Source: an uncultured Clostridia bacterium
Lineage (GTDB): Bacteria > Bacillota > Clostridia > Oscillospirales > Acutalibacteraceae
NCBI GenBank assembly: GCA_946626015.1
Contig: CAMOTT010000075.1
Coordinates: forward strand, 1-9,138
Direction: 5' to 3'
DNA length: 9,138 nt
Made by a program: the position numbers and the translations under genes. The notes beneath the pieces were generated by a model, which was not told the origin of the DNA, did not search any database, and saw only the letters and a program-made list of their open reading frames with translations. Below are positions 1 to 8,398 of the stretch, piece by piece (within the stretch, counting starts at the first letter, position 1; each line of letters begins with the position of its first letter).

Positions 1-848
1 TTTTTAGTATGTTTCAGAACGCCCGTTTTAAGGTATTCGTCATCCGAGGGAAGAAGCAAAGCCATCTTTTCAAAGTCCTCGGTGTTTTCCTCTTCGATGA
101 CGTCAACGATGTCGTCGATGGTGATGATGCCCACAAGACGCTGCTCGTTGTCCACAACAGGGACGCTCAAAAGGTCGTACTTCCTTGCGATCTCGGCGAC
201 GTGCTCCTGATCGTCCGTGGTCCGCACAAAGATAAGCTGATCCTCGTCAAACATGATGTCGCTCACAAGAACGTCATCCTGACAAAGCAGGAGCCTTCTG
301 AGCGGTACGGAACCCACCAGCTTGCGCTTGTGGTCAATGCAGTAACAGGTGTAGAGCGTCTCTTTGTCTATGCCTGTTTTTCTTATGTGTTCGATGGCCT
401 GCTGAGCGGTATAGTAGTCGTGCAGCTCCACCATTTCGCTGGTCATGATGCTGCCTGCGGAATAATCCGGGTAGCGCAAAAACCTGTTGATAAGGTCTCT
501 CGTCTGAGGATCCGCGTGCTGAAGAACCCTGCGGACTACGTTTGCAGGCACTTCTTCAAGGAAGTCAACGGTATCGTCGATGTACATATCATCGACCAGT
601 ATTTCAAGCTCTTTATCCGTTATCGAGTTCACAAGGCGTTCCTGAGAATCCGAGTCAAGGTAAGAGAAAACGTCCGCCGAAGCATCCTTGGGCAACAGAC
701 GGAATACGCGGAGAAGGTCGTTGGTTTCGAGCATTTCCATCTCCTGCGCAATGTCAACGGAGTTCATTTCGCACAGTTGGCTGTGCAGAGCGGAAAATTT
801 TCCGTCCGCCAGCAGTGTGCTGATAACTAAGGTCTTTTCATCATCCAT
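1..848 (-). CDS. mgtE: MgtE-type magnesium transporter, N-terminal part (gene continues past the left edge)
   Basis: MgtE proteins are dimeric, Mg2+-gated channels for Mg2+ (and Co2+) in the cytoplasmic membrane. Their cytosolic N domain and CBS pair sense intracellular Mg2+ and close the pore. About 282 residues are visible, read on the minus strand. The start MDDEKTLVIS is followed by the helical MgtE N domain (about 1-130) with the typical segments LLPKDASADVFSYL and VDFLEEVPANVVRRVL. The first CBS domain starts near PDYSAGSIMTSEMVEL. The second contains LLSVPVVDNEQRLVGIITID, ending in the hallmark DDIVDVIEEENTEDFEKMA. The last visible residues (LPSDDEYLKTGVLKHTK) lead into the plug helix and membrane domain, which lie outside the window. 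The ATG at 848 has an AGAGGTG ribosome binding site seven bases upstream. The PRPP synthetase gene lies upstream on the same strand, separated by a 216-base structured leader. Family assignment is firm; the exact ion is inferred from the family. Confidence 0.95.
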   Translation of the reverse strand, partial: MDDEKTLVISTLLADGKFSALHSQLCEMNSVDIAQEMEMLETNDLLRVFRLLPKDASADVFSYLDSDSQERLVNSITDKELEILVDDMYIDDTVDFLEEVPANVVRRVLQHADPQTRDLINRFLRYPDYSAGSIMTSEMVELHDYYTAQQAIEHIRKTGIDKETLYTCYCIDHKRKLVGSVPLRRLLLCQDDVLVSDIMFDEDQLIFVRTTDDQEHVAEIARKYDLLSVPVVDNEQRLVGIITIDDIVDVIEEENTEDFEKMALLLPSDDEYLKTGVLKHTK

Positions 849-1040
849 TTTGCACACCTCTTCTCCATCGCGGTGAACAGGTGTGGGAAACAGACGGCAG
901 TCCGGGGCGCGGAAGATCAAATACCGCACGACCCGCAGAGTCCTTTTGCCCGACAGCTGAAAACACCGCGACCTGAAATTGAATTTTTATGAGTACTTCG
1001 TGGTTTAGGTTTAGCGTCCAAGCAAAAGTCACCGCCCTTT
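849..1040 (-). promoter_or_regulatory. Candidate structured 5' leader RNA of mgtE (no known riboswitch class recognised)
   Basis: The 216 bases between the PRPP synthetase stop and the mgtE start hold no convincing gene, but the minus-strand transcript has many complementary segments. A bulged helix of about 15 bp forms between 1028-1013 and 958-943, with core CUUUUGC/GCAAAAG then two U-G pairs, GAC/GUC and GCU/AGC. A 10-bp hairpin with a two-base bulge forms between 935-924 and 912-903. A closing stem GCGGUGA/UCACCGC pairs 1035-1029 with 876-870 and encloses both. A competing 9-bp stem pairs 972-964 with 875-867 and reuses the same 3' arm. The last helix masks the ribosome binding site and is listed separately. 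I compared it from memory with the M-box (Mg2+) and other common riboswitch cores and found no match. That it is a sensor is inference; the pairings are seen in the sequence. Confidence 0.45.
853..885 (-). promoter_or_regulatory. Hairpin sequestering the mgtE ribosome binding site
   Basis: On the minus strand CACACCT (885-879) is perfectly complementary to AGGTGTG (859-853), giving a 7-bp stem with a 19-base loop. The 3' arm covers the AGAGGTG Shine-Dalgarno of mgtE, so formation of this stem should lower translation. The loop contains CACCGCG, the segment that pairs with either of two upstream partners (1035-1029 or 972-964). The masking stem and the long-range stems would therefore form a pseudoknot or exclude one another. 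The pairing is seen directly; a regulatory role is inferred. Confidence 0.5.
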
Positions 1041-1064
1041 CTCAATGAATTTATACAAATAGTA

Positions 1065-2342
1065 TTATTTGTCCGATGCAGCGTTGTCTGCTTTTGCCGT
1101 ATCGGCAGGTTCAGCCGGGGTCGCTGCTGCTTTTTTTCTGGGCTTCCTCTTGGGTCTCTTAAGGCCTTTTCTGATGAGGAAGTTATTGATCCTGTCTGCG
1201 GGATCAAGCAATCTGCTAATGGAAGTGTCGTGATTTATGGTGTCGATGATATATGAAATATATTTTGAAAGATCCACCTCAACGTACCAGGTTTTCTTCC
1301 TTTTGAGCAATTCGGGAGTTCTGTAAATGAGGTTGGTGGTGAACACCTTGGTGATAAGGCCGTCCTCATATGCCTTGTCAAAGATTTCAAGACCGTTGCA
1401 GAAGAGGCCGAAGGTGGTGCAGACGAAGATCCTTCTTGCGCCGAGAGCCTTGAGCTTTTTCGCAACGTCGATCATGGAGTCGCCGGAGGAGATCATATCG
1501 TCAACAACAACAACATCCTTGCCCTCAACATTTGTGCCGAGAAATTCGTGGGCGACGATGGGGTTACGCCCATCGACTATTTTTGTATAGTCCCTGCGCT
1601 TATAGAACATACCGAGATCGATGCCCAGCACCGTTGAGTAGTAGATGCATCTTGACATACTGCCCTCGTCGGGGGAGATTATCATAAGATTTTTCTTGTT
1701 GATCTTGAGATCCGACACGTTGTTTACCAGAGCCTTTATCATCTGATAAACGGGGATGACGTTCTCAAAACCGTAGAGGGGGATAGCGTTCTGAACACGG
1801 GCGTCGTGGGCGTCAAAGGTGATTATGTTTGAAACTCCCATGGTCTGGCAAAGCTCCTGCAGAACCAGCGCGCAGTCAAGGGACTCTCTGTCCGCGCGCC
1901 TGTGCTGCCTGCCCTCATAAAGCATGGGCATTATAACGGTGATCCGCCTTGCCTTACCAGCGATGGCGCTGATGGCGCGCTTGAGGTTGGCGTAATGCTC
2001 ATCAGGGCTCGTGGGGATATCCTGACCGTACATTTTATGTGTCACTCCGTAATTGAAGCAGTCGCAGAGTATGTAAATATCATAGCCTCTGACTGACTGA
2101 GAAATGATCGCTTTGCCTTCGCCTGTACTGAATCTCGCAAAGTTTGTGTTGATTATGTAGCTGTCCTTGACATAACCGGTAATGCTGTTGTTGTCCTTAT
2201 GCACGGCTGTTTTGCTTTCGTTTCGCCAGCGTATCAGATACGAGTCGATGCTTTTAGCCAGCTCCTCGCATCCTGGCAAAGCTATTATGCCCAACTGTCC
2301 GTAAGGGACTGCCGTCGAAAGAGTTTCTACAATGTCAGTCAT
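1065..2342 (-). CDS. Divergent, long ribose-phosphate pyrophosphokinase (PRPP synthetase)
   Basis: PRPP synthetases transfer pyrophosphate from ATP to ribose 5-phosphate, making PRPP for nucleotide, His, Trp and NAD synthesis in the cytosol. The product has 425 residues, against about 315 for the canonical Prs. Recognisable elements in order are FSTGE at 71-75, an SxRG segment near 83-86, RQHRR at 145-149 (canonical RQDRK), DAHD at 177-180 with the metal-binding His, SPDE at 223-226 (canonical SPDH), the catalytic-loop KRR at 248-250, and the PRPP loop DDMISSGDS at 281-289 (canonical DDIIDTAGT). A basic, Ala/Pro-rich tail follows at about 391-425 and looks disordered. An in-frame TTG two codons upstream (2348) is only two bases from the AAGGTG ribosome binding site. 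The ATG at 2342 is seven bases from it, so I take the ATG. The fold is clear. Because several motif residues differ, activity or regulation may differ from canonical Prs, so no gene symbol is given. Confidence 0.88.
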   Translation of the reverse strand: MTDIVETLSTAVPYGQLGIIALPGCEELAKSIDSYLIRWRNESKTAVHKDNNSITGYVKDSYIINTNFARFSTGEGKAIISQSVRGYDIYILCDCFNYGVTHKMYGQDIPTSPDEHYANLKRAISAIAGKARRITVIMPMLYEGRQHRRADRESLDCALVLQELCQTMGVSNIITFDAHDARVQNAIPLYGFENVIPVYQMIKALVNNVSDLKINKKNLMIISPDEGSMSRCIYYSTVLGIDLGMFYKRRDYTKIVDGRNPIVAHEFLGTNVEGKDVVVVDDMISSGDSMIDVAKKLKALGARRIFVCTTFGLFCNGLEIFDKAYEDGLITKVFTTNLIYRTPELLKRKKTWYVEVDLSKYISYIIDTINHDTSISRLLDPADRINNFLIRKGLKRPKRKPRKKAAATPAEPADTAKADNAASDK

Positions 2343-2523
2343 TTTCAATCACCTTTTACACATCTGATCTGTGTGACACCTTTCGTTTATTAAGTCATTT
2401 GTAAACACAACGACCCAAAAACATTTTACAACATATTTTACGATTTTTAAACAAAAAGCTTTAATTTACAAGTTAGAATTTATTGTACATAAAATGAGGG
2501 TATTTTGTGTATTTTGACCATTA
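2343..2523 (-). promoter_or_regulatory. AT-rich spacer upstream of the PRPP synthetase gene
   Basis: This 181-base gap between the stop of the cation-efflux gene and the PRPP synthetase start is very AT-rich and contains no convincing ORF. It has no GC-rich hairpin with a T-run, so no clear terminator is seen for the upstream gene. It probably carries a promoter for the PRPP synthetase. TTGTAA followed after 16 bases by TAAAAA on the minus strand is possible but weak, and I do not commit to it. A small hairpin (ACACA/TGTGT) lies just upstream of the AAGGTG ribosome binding site. Confidence 0.35.
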
Positions 2524-3702
2524 TCATACAAAGCTCTGTTCAACAGTGACAACGGCAAAATATTTTTCGTCCTTTTTTTCCAGTTCTCGCTCGATCAGAT
2601 CGATGATTTCGGCCTTGCGGTTGATATATTTATGGGTCACCACAAGGTCAAAGATCAGGTTCGTGTGGGTGGTTCCGTCCACTACACGGAAGTCGTGAAT
2701 GGTAAAATTACTGTCGATGCTTGTAACTATTTTCAGCACCATTTCTTTTAAAGCGTTGATCCTTTCATCGTTGACCGCTATGGGATCCATGTGTATCACC
2801 ATCTGAACGCCGAATTTTGACAGGATCGTTCTCTCGATAACGTCTATAGTGTCGTGGATATCGATGATATCGCAATCTGAAGGCACCTCCGCGTGGATGC
2901 TGCCGAAAAGGTGATCCGGGCCGTAATCATGTATTATCATATCGTGTATGCCCACTATGCCCGGATACGACATTATTTCCTCCTGAATATTTTTTACAAG
3001 CTCCTCATCAGGGGTGGAGCCGAGAAGGGGACCGATGGTGGTTTTCAGTATACTGTAGCCTGCGTAGAATATGAACAGAGCCACAACGATGCCCATATAG
3101 CCGTCTATTGGCAGGGATGAAAACCTTGAAGCTATAAGCGAAACCAAAGTTACGGAGGTGGCCGCAATATCGCCAAGGCTGTCTTTTGCCACAGCCTCCA
3201 TTGCAGGGGAATCAATGCGTTTGCCCAGGCTCTTGTTGAAATAGGCAAGCCAGATCTTGCCGAAGATAGAAAGGAATAAAATCACCGCTGAAAAAACGCT
3301 GAATGTGACCGGCTGAGGCTCCCGGATCCTTCCGAAGGAGGTCTTGAGCAGATCAAAGCCCATTGCTATAACGAACATGGAAACAACAAGGGCTCCGATA
3401 TATTCGATCCTGCCGTGGCCAAAGGGGTGATCGTCGTCCGCCGATTTTGAGGAGAGCTTGAAGCCCAGCAGAGAGACTATCGAAGAACCGGCGTCGGAAA
3501 GATTGTTGACAGCGTCTGCGGTGATGGAGATACTGCCCGTTATGGAGCCTGTGATAAACTTCACGGTGCAAAGTATTACGTTCAGTATAATTCCCACCAG
3601 TCCGCTCAGTATCCCGTATCTTGTACGGACGACCGGCAGATTGGTCTTTTGGTAATCCTTTACAAATAATTTTACAAGTAGATTTGTCACAACAAACACC
3701 AC
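2524..3702 (-). CDS. Cation diffusion facilitator, probable Mn2+ exporter
   Basis: CDF proteins are dimeric cytoplasmic-membrane antiporters that expel divalent metal in exchange for protons. The 392 residues show hydrophobic spans at about 32-52, 57-80, 101-120, 133-155, 171-192 and 200-220. The TM2 metal-site pair is N66xxxD70 within ADAVNNLSDAGSS, the loop is HPFGHGR (92-98), and the TM5 pair is D174xxxD178 (DSLGD). An ND-DD site is what pneumococcal MntE-type Mn2+ exporters have, unlike the HD-HD site of Zn2+ CDFs, so Mn2+ is the favoured substrate. A His-rich cytoplasmic domain follows (IHDMIIHDYGPDHLFGSIH, about 252-270; IHMDP, 303-307). After that come about 80 extra residues with a similar HDFRVVDG...THTNLIFDLVV pattern. 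The GTG at 3702 has no clear Shine-Dalgarno. Another GTG at 3693 would give (M)TNLLVKLFVK, which resembles family N-termini. A sigma-A-like promoter lies 32 bases upstream. Family is certain, metal moderately so, start uncertain. Confidence 0.92.
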   Translation of the reverse strand: MVFVVTNLLVKLFVKDYQKTNLPVVRTRYGILSGLVGIILNVILCTVKFITGSITGSISITADAVNNLSDAGSSIVSLLGFKLSSKSADDDHPFGHGRIEYIGALVVSMFVIAMGFDLLKTSFGRIREPQPVTFSVFSAVILFLSIFGKIWLAYFNKSLGKRIDSPAMEAVAKDSLGDIAATSVTLVSLIASRFSSLPIDGYMGIVVALFIFYAGYSILKTTIGPLLGSTPDEELVKNIQEEIMSYPGIVGIHDMIIHDYGPDHLFGSIHAEVPSDCDIIDIHDTIDVIERTILSKFGVQMVIHMDPIAVNDERINALKEMVLKIVTSIDSNFTIHDFRVVDGTTHTNLIFDLVVTHKYINRKAEIIDLIERELEKKDEKYFAVVTVEQSFV

Positions 3703-3733
3703 ACTGCACTAAATAAATAAAACTTTATGGTTG

Positions 3734-3761
3734 ATTATACAACTTTTATGCCGCTTTGCAA
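3734..3761 (-). promoter_or_regulatory. Promoter of the cation-efflux gene
   Basis: On the minus strand TTGCAA (3761-3756) is followed after 16 bases by a perfect TATAAT (3739-3734). Transcription would start near 3727, giving a leader of only about 25 bases before the GTG at 3702. It is divergent from the ATPase promoter, whose -35 box starts about 60 bases away. Confidence 0.65.
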
Positions 3762-3805
3762 ATAGTTTTGGAAGATTTATTTGATGTAAAAATACAATTG
3801 CAAAT
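3756..3805. repeat. Pair of TTGCAAAT direct repeats between the divergent promoters
   Basis: TTGCAAAT occurs at 3756-3763 and again at 3798-3805, each followed within a few bases by TTTTG. The copies are 42 bases apart, about four helical turns. The first overlaps the -35 box of the cation-efflux promoter and the second lies 17 bases upstream of the ATPase -35 box. They could be binding sites of one regulator, but the DNA here is AT-rich and chance similarity is quite possible. Confidence 0.25.
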
Positions 3806-3821
3806 TTTTGATCATTTTATA

Positions 3822-3850
3822 TTGTAAATGTATTATATCCATGATATAAT
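3822..3850 (+). promoter_or_regulatory. Promoter of the V-type ATPase operon
   Basis: TTGTAA (3822-3827), a 17-base spacer and a perfect TATAAT (3845-3850) form a good vegetative promoter. Transcription should begin near 3857, leaving a leader of about 79 bases before the first gene. This also rules out the in-frame ATG at 3828 as a start, because it lies inside the promoter spacer. Confidence 0.75.
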
Positions 3851-3894
3851 AATCAAAATATTCAAAAATGTTGAACGTAAATCTTCAGAAAGGG

Positions 3895-3921
3895 TATGGG
3901 CGCAGCTCCGGCTGTTCCGTA
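3895..3921 (+). promoter_or_regulatory. Stem-loop in the ATPase operon leader
   Basis: TATGG (3895-3899) pairs with CCGTA (3917-3921), and inside it GCAGC (3902-3906) pairs with GCTGT (3911-3915) around a TCCG loop, with a small internal loop between them. The structure ends just before the TAAGGTAG ribosome binding site of the first gene. It may tune translation or stabilise the 5' end; no known motif is recognised. Confidence 0.4.
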
Positions 3922-3935
3922 CTAAGGTAGAACGT

Positions 3936-4253
3936 ATGGCATCGGATATGGTAAACGCTGTTGTGGCAGCGGAGGAAAAAGCAACTCAGGCTGAGCTTGA
4001 GGCGAGAAAACAGGCCGACAAGATCATTGCCGACGCTCAGACGGAGGCAAAGCAGATCGTCGCCGATTATTCAAAGCAAACCAAAAGCAAGGCAAAGAGA
4101 GCTCAGGAGTTCAACGCGGCCTCGGCGAACGAGATCGTCGTCAAGTCCGTCAAATCGGCGGTTGAGGACGGTAAGGCTATCAAAAAGAACGCCGAGCTGA
4201 AAAAAGATCTTATTACCGCCGCAGTGATGGAGATGATAATTCCTGAAATTTGA
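3936..4253 (+). CDS. ntpF: V-type ATPase peripheral-stalk subunit G/H-like (NtpF position)
   Basis: This small helical subunit pairs with subunit E to form the outer stalk that holds the A3B3 head against rotation. The product has 105 residues, starts MASDMVNAVVAAEEKATQAE, and is almost entirely charged coiled coil through about residue 75. The repeated Ala/Glu/Lys pattern (RKQADKIIADAQTEAKQIVA) is typical of the G/H stalk family. The C-terminal part, ending VMEMIIPEI, is more hydrophobic, as in AhaH/NtpF proteins. The ATG at 3936 has AAGGT seven bases upstream. The longer in-frame ORF from 3828 would start inside the promoter and is rejected. It is the first gene of the operon, 35 bases before the a-subunit gene, the position ntpF has in Enterococcus hirae. 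Low-complexity helix makes sequence-only assignment weaker than for its neighbours; the context makes it convincing. Confidence 0.85.
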   Translation: MASDMVNAVVAAEEKATQAELEARKQADKIIADAQTEAKQIVADYSKQTKSKAKRAQEFNAASANEIVVKSVKSAVEDGKAIKKNAELKKDLITAAVMEMIIPEI

Positions 4254-4288
4254 CGATATTTTGATTTTATCGGAACGGAGGTGTAAAA

Positions 4289-6765
<2,477 letters not shown>

Positions 6766-6802
6766 TGCCTATCCAAAATACACTGCATAGGAGAAAAAGT
6801 CT

Positions 6803-7387
6803 ATGACAGGTCTCGAAAAAATTATCGGCAGGATCGAAAGCGATTCCGCCGACAAGTGCAAAAGCATAATTGCCGACGCCAACGCAAAGGCAGAAAGGAT
6901 ACTCAAGGACGCGCAGGCCGAGTGCGACAGGATAAACGAGTCTGTGCTGGCTGAGATTAAGATCAACGGCGAGCGGGCAAAAGAGCTCGCGGAGTCCTCG
7001 GCTCATCAGAAGTCGAACCAGACCCTGCTTGCGGCAAAAATAGAGGCGATAAACGAAGCCATTGCAAACGCGAGCCTTGCAATCAAAAATCTGCCGGACG
7101 ATAAATATTTCAGCGCCCTTACCGCTCTTGCGGTTTCAAACGCCATGCCGGGCAACGGCGTGATGCGCCTTTCCAAGGGCGACCTTGAGCGTTTGCCGGA
7201 GGGATTTGAAAAGAACATAAATTCAAAGCTTGAGGGCAGTACTATCTCCGTTTCCGGCGACCCGGCCGGCATTTCAGACGGCTTTATACTCGTTTACGGC
7301 GACATCGAGATCAACTGCACCGTGGACGCGCTTATTGAAGAAAAGCGCGATGAGCTTAAGGAAAAGATTTGCTCGATCATTTTCTGA
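6803..7387 (+). CDS. ntpE: V-type ATPase subunit E (NtpE), peripheral stalk
   Basis: Subunit E pairs with the G/H subunit in the outer stalk and contacts the B subunits through its C-terminal globular domain. The 194 residues fit the family. The first 90 or so are a charged, Ala-rich helix (IIADANAKAERILKDAQAE). The C-terminal domain carries the family block SDGFILVYGDIEINCTVDAL (158-177), followed by IEEKRDELKEKI. The ATG at 6803 has AGGAG nine bases upstream. It is 37 bases from ntpK, one of the larger gaps in the operon, and that gap can form a small hairpin that takes in the first bases of the ribosome binding site (CCTAT 6768-6772 with ATAGG 6787-6791). The homologous N-terminal helices of this protein and of the first operon gene share the IIADAxxxA pattern expected of stalk partners. 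Confidence 0.93.
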   Translation: MTGLEKIIGRIESDSADKCKSIIADANAKAERILKDAQAECDRINESVLAEIKINGERAKELAESSAHQKSNQTLLAAKIEAINEAIANASLAIKNLPDDKYFSALTALAVSNAMPGNGVMRLSKGDLERLPEGFEKNINSKLEGSTISVSGDPAGISDGFILVYGDIEINCTVDALIEEKRDELKEKICSIIF

Positions 7388-7417
7388 GAGGGCGTAATGC
7401 CTTAGAAAGGAACGCTT

Positions 7418-8398
7418 ATGAAAATTAAAGAAACAGATTATGCGTTCGGCGTTGCGAAAATCAGAGCAAATGAGCTTGATCTTTTGACCCCGGTGGATTT
7501 TGATAACCTTATTGCGGCGAACGATTATAGATCTGCCTTGAGGATACTGGAGGACAAGGGCTGGGAGCCTACGGAGAACGGCGCCTCATTTGCCCCAATG
7601 CTTGAAAAGTTTGAGGACAAGACCTGGCAGCTCGTTTGTGACTGCCTGCCTGACGTGAGCGTGTTTGACTCACTGATCCTTCCCAATGATTTTTACAATC
7701 TCAAAGCCGCGATCAAGGCTGTGTTTTCTGATTTAGAGCCGAATGATTATTTTATCAAACCCTTTGTTACCGACCCGGCGCTGATAGCCGAGGCGGTAAC
7801 AAACAAAAAATTCGATATTCTTCCAAAACACCTGAAAGATACCGCCGTCGAGGCGTATGACGCCGTTGTCAGAGTGGGCAGCGGCAGGCTGGCGGATATC
7901 ATAATCGACAAGGCGTCACTGAACGTGGCTCTTGCCGGCGCGAAGCAGAGCGGAAACGAAGCTCTTACAGCTCTTGCTGAGCTTAGTTGCGCCTGCGCAA
8001 ACATCAAGATCGCCTTCAGGAGCGCCGAAACAGGCAGGGACACTGACTTTATGCTCCGCTGTATGGCGGATTGCGATACGCTGGATAACAAGCGTCTTGC
8101 CTTTGCCGCCGCTGAGGGCGGCAGGGAAGCCATTGCCGAATATCTGCAATTCACACCCTATGCGGAGGCAGGGGAAAAGCTCTCTGAAAGCGCCGTGGCC
8201 TTTGAAAAGTGGTGCGATGATTCGGTTTTGAAGGGGATAGGCGCAAAGCGTTTTTCCGCCTTTGGAGCGGAGCCTATAATAGCCTATTATCTCACCTGCC
8301 TTGCGGCGGTGAAGAACGTGCGCATCATCCTTTCCGCAAAGCTCAACGGCGTATCATCGGAAGAAATCCGTAAGAGAGTGAGGAATATCAATGTATAG
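7418..8398 (+). CDS. ntpC: V-type ATPase subunit C/d (NtpC), socket between shaft and ring
   Basis: This funnel-shaped subunit (called C in bacteria, d in eukaryotes) sits on the K ring and seats the D-F central shaft. The 326 residues match the usual length of about 330. The protein is mainly helical and soluble with no membrane span. Recognisable family segments are the N-terminal YAFGVAKIRANELDLLTPVD, followed by the FDNLIAANDYRSALRILEDKGW region. Further on are ILPNDFYNLKAAIKAVF (about 88-104) and the C-terminal PIIAYYLTCLAAVKNVRIIL, continuing SAKLNGVSSEEIRKRVR, the most conserved part. The ATG at 7418 follows an AGAAAGGA site. Thirty bases separate it from ntpE, including a small hairpin (AGGGC 7389-7393 with GCCTT 7399-7403). 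The last eight bases overlap ntpG. Assignment rests on motifs plus position. Confidence 0.94.
   Translation: MKIKETDYAFGVAKIRANELDLLTPVDFDNLIAANDYRSALRILEDKGWEPTENGASFAPMLEKFEDKTWQLVCDCLPDVSVFDSLILPNDFYNLKAAIKAVFSDLEPNDYFIKPFVTDPALIAEAVTNKKFDILPKHLKDTAVEAYDAVVRVGSGRLADIIIDKASLNVALAGAKQSGNEALTALAELSCACANIKIAFRSAETGRDTDFMLRCMADCDTLDNKRLAFAAAEGGREAIAEYLQFTPYAEAGEKLSESAVAFEKWCDDSVLKGIGAKRFSAFGAEPIIAYYLTCLAAVKNVRIILSAKLNGVSSEEIRKRVRNINV

Noticed and set aside
9..830. Long plus-strand open frame of 273 codons
   Set aside because: It is the antisense shadow of mgtE. The minus-strand frame gives clear MgtE N and CBS domain motifs, and the plus-strand product resembles nothing and has no ribosome binding site.
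841..1032. Minus-strand frame of 63 codons in the mgtE leader, overlapping the mgtE start by eight bases; possible leader peptide
   Set aside because: Its GTG start has AAAGGG only two bases upstream, the composition is not protein-like, and the region is better explained by RNA pairing. A leader peptide cannot be fully excluded.
870..1040. Known Mg2+ riboswitch (M-box) or c-di-GMP (GEMM) riboswitch in the mgtE leader
   Set aside because: The M-box core is not visible. GGACGCTAAACC at about 1008-1019 faintly resembles part of the GEMM core, but the flanking helices and second conserved domain do not fit.
2343..2348. TTG at 2348 as the start of the PRPP synthetase gene
   Set aside because: It is only two bases from the AAGGTG site, whereas the ATG at 2342 has ideal spacing.
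2355..2375. ACACA/TGTGT hairpin as a terminator of the cation-efflux gene
   Set aside because: Only five base pairs, no T-run in the right direction, and it lies next to the PRPP synthetase ribosome binding site, so it is at most a leader hairpin.
3828..3935. N-terminal extension of the first ATPase gene starting at the ATG at 3828
   Set aside because: This ATG lies between the -35 and -10 boxes of the operon promoter, and the extra residues do not resemble the stalk family. The ATG at 3936 has a proper ribosome binding site.
7747..8154. Minus-strand frame of 135 codons inside ntpC
   Set aside because: Ser/Ala-rich shadow of the well-supported ntpC coding frame, with no ribosome binding site or family resemblance.
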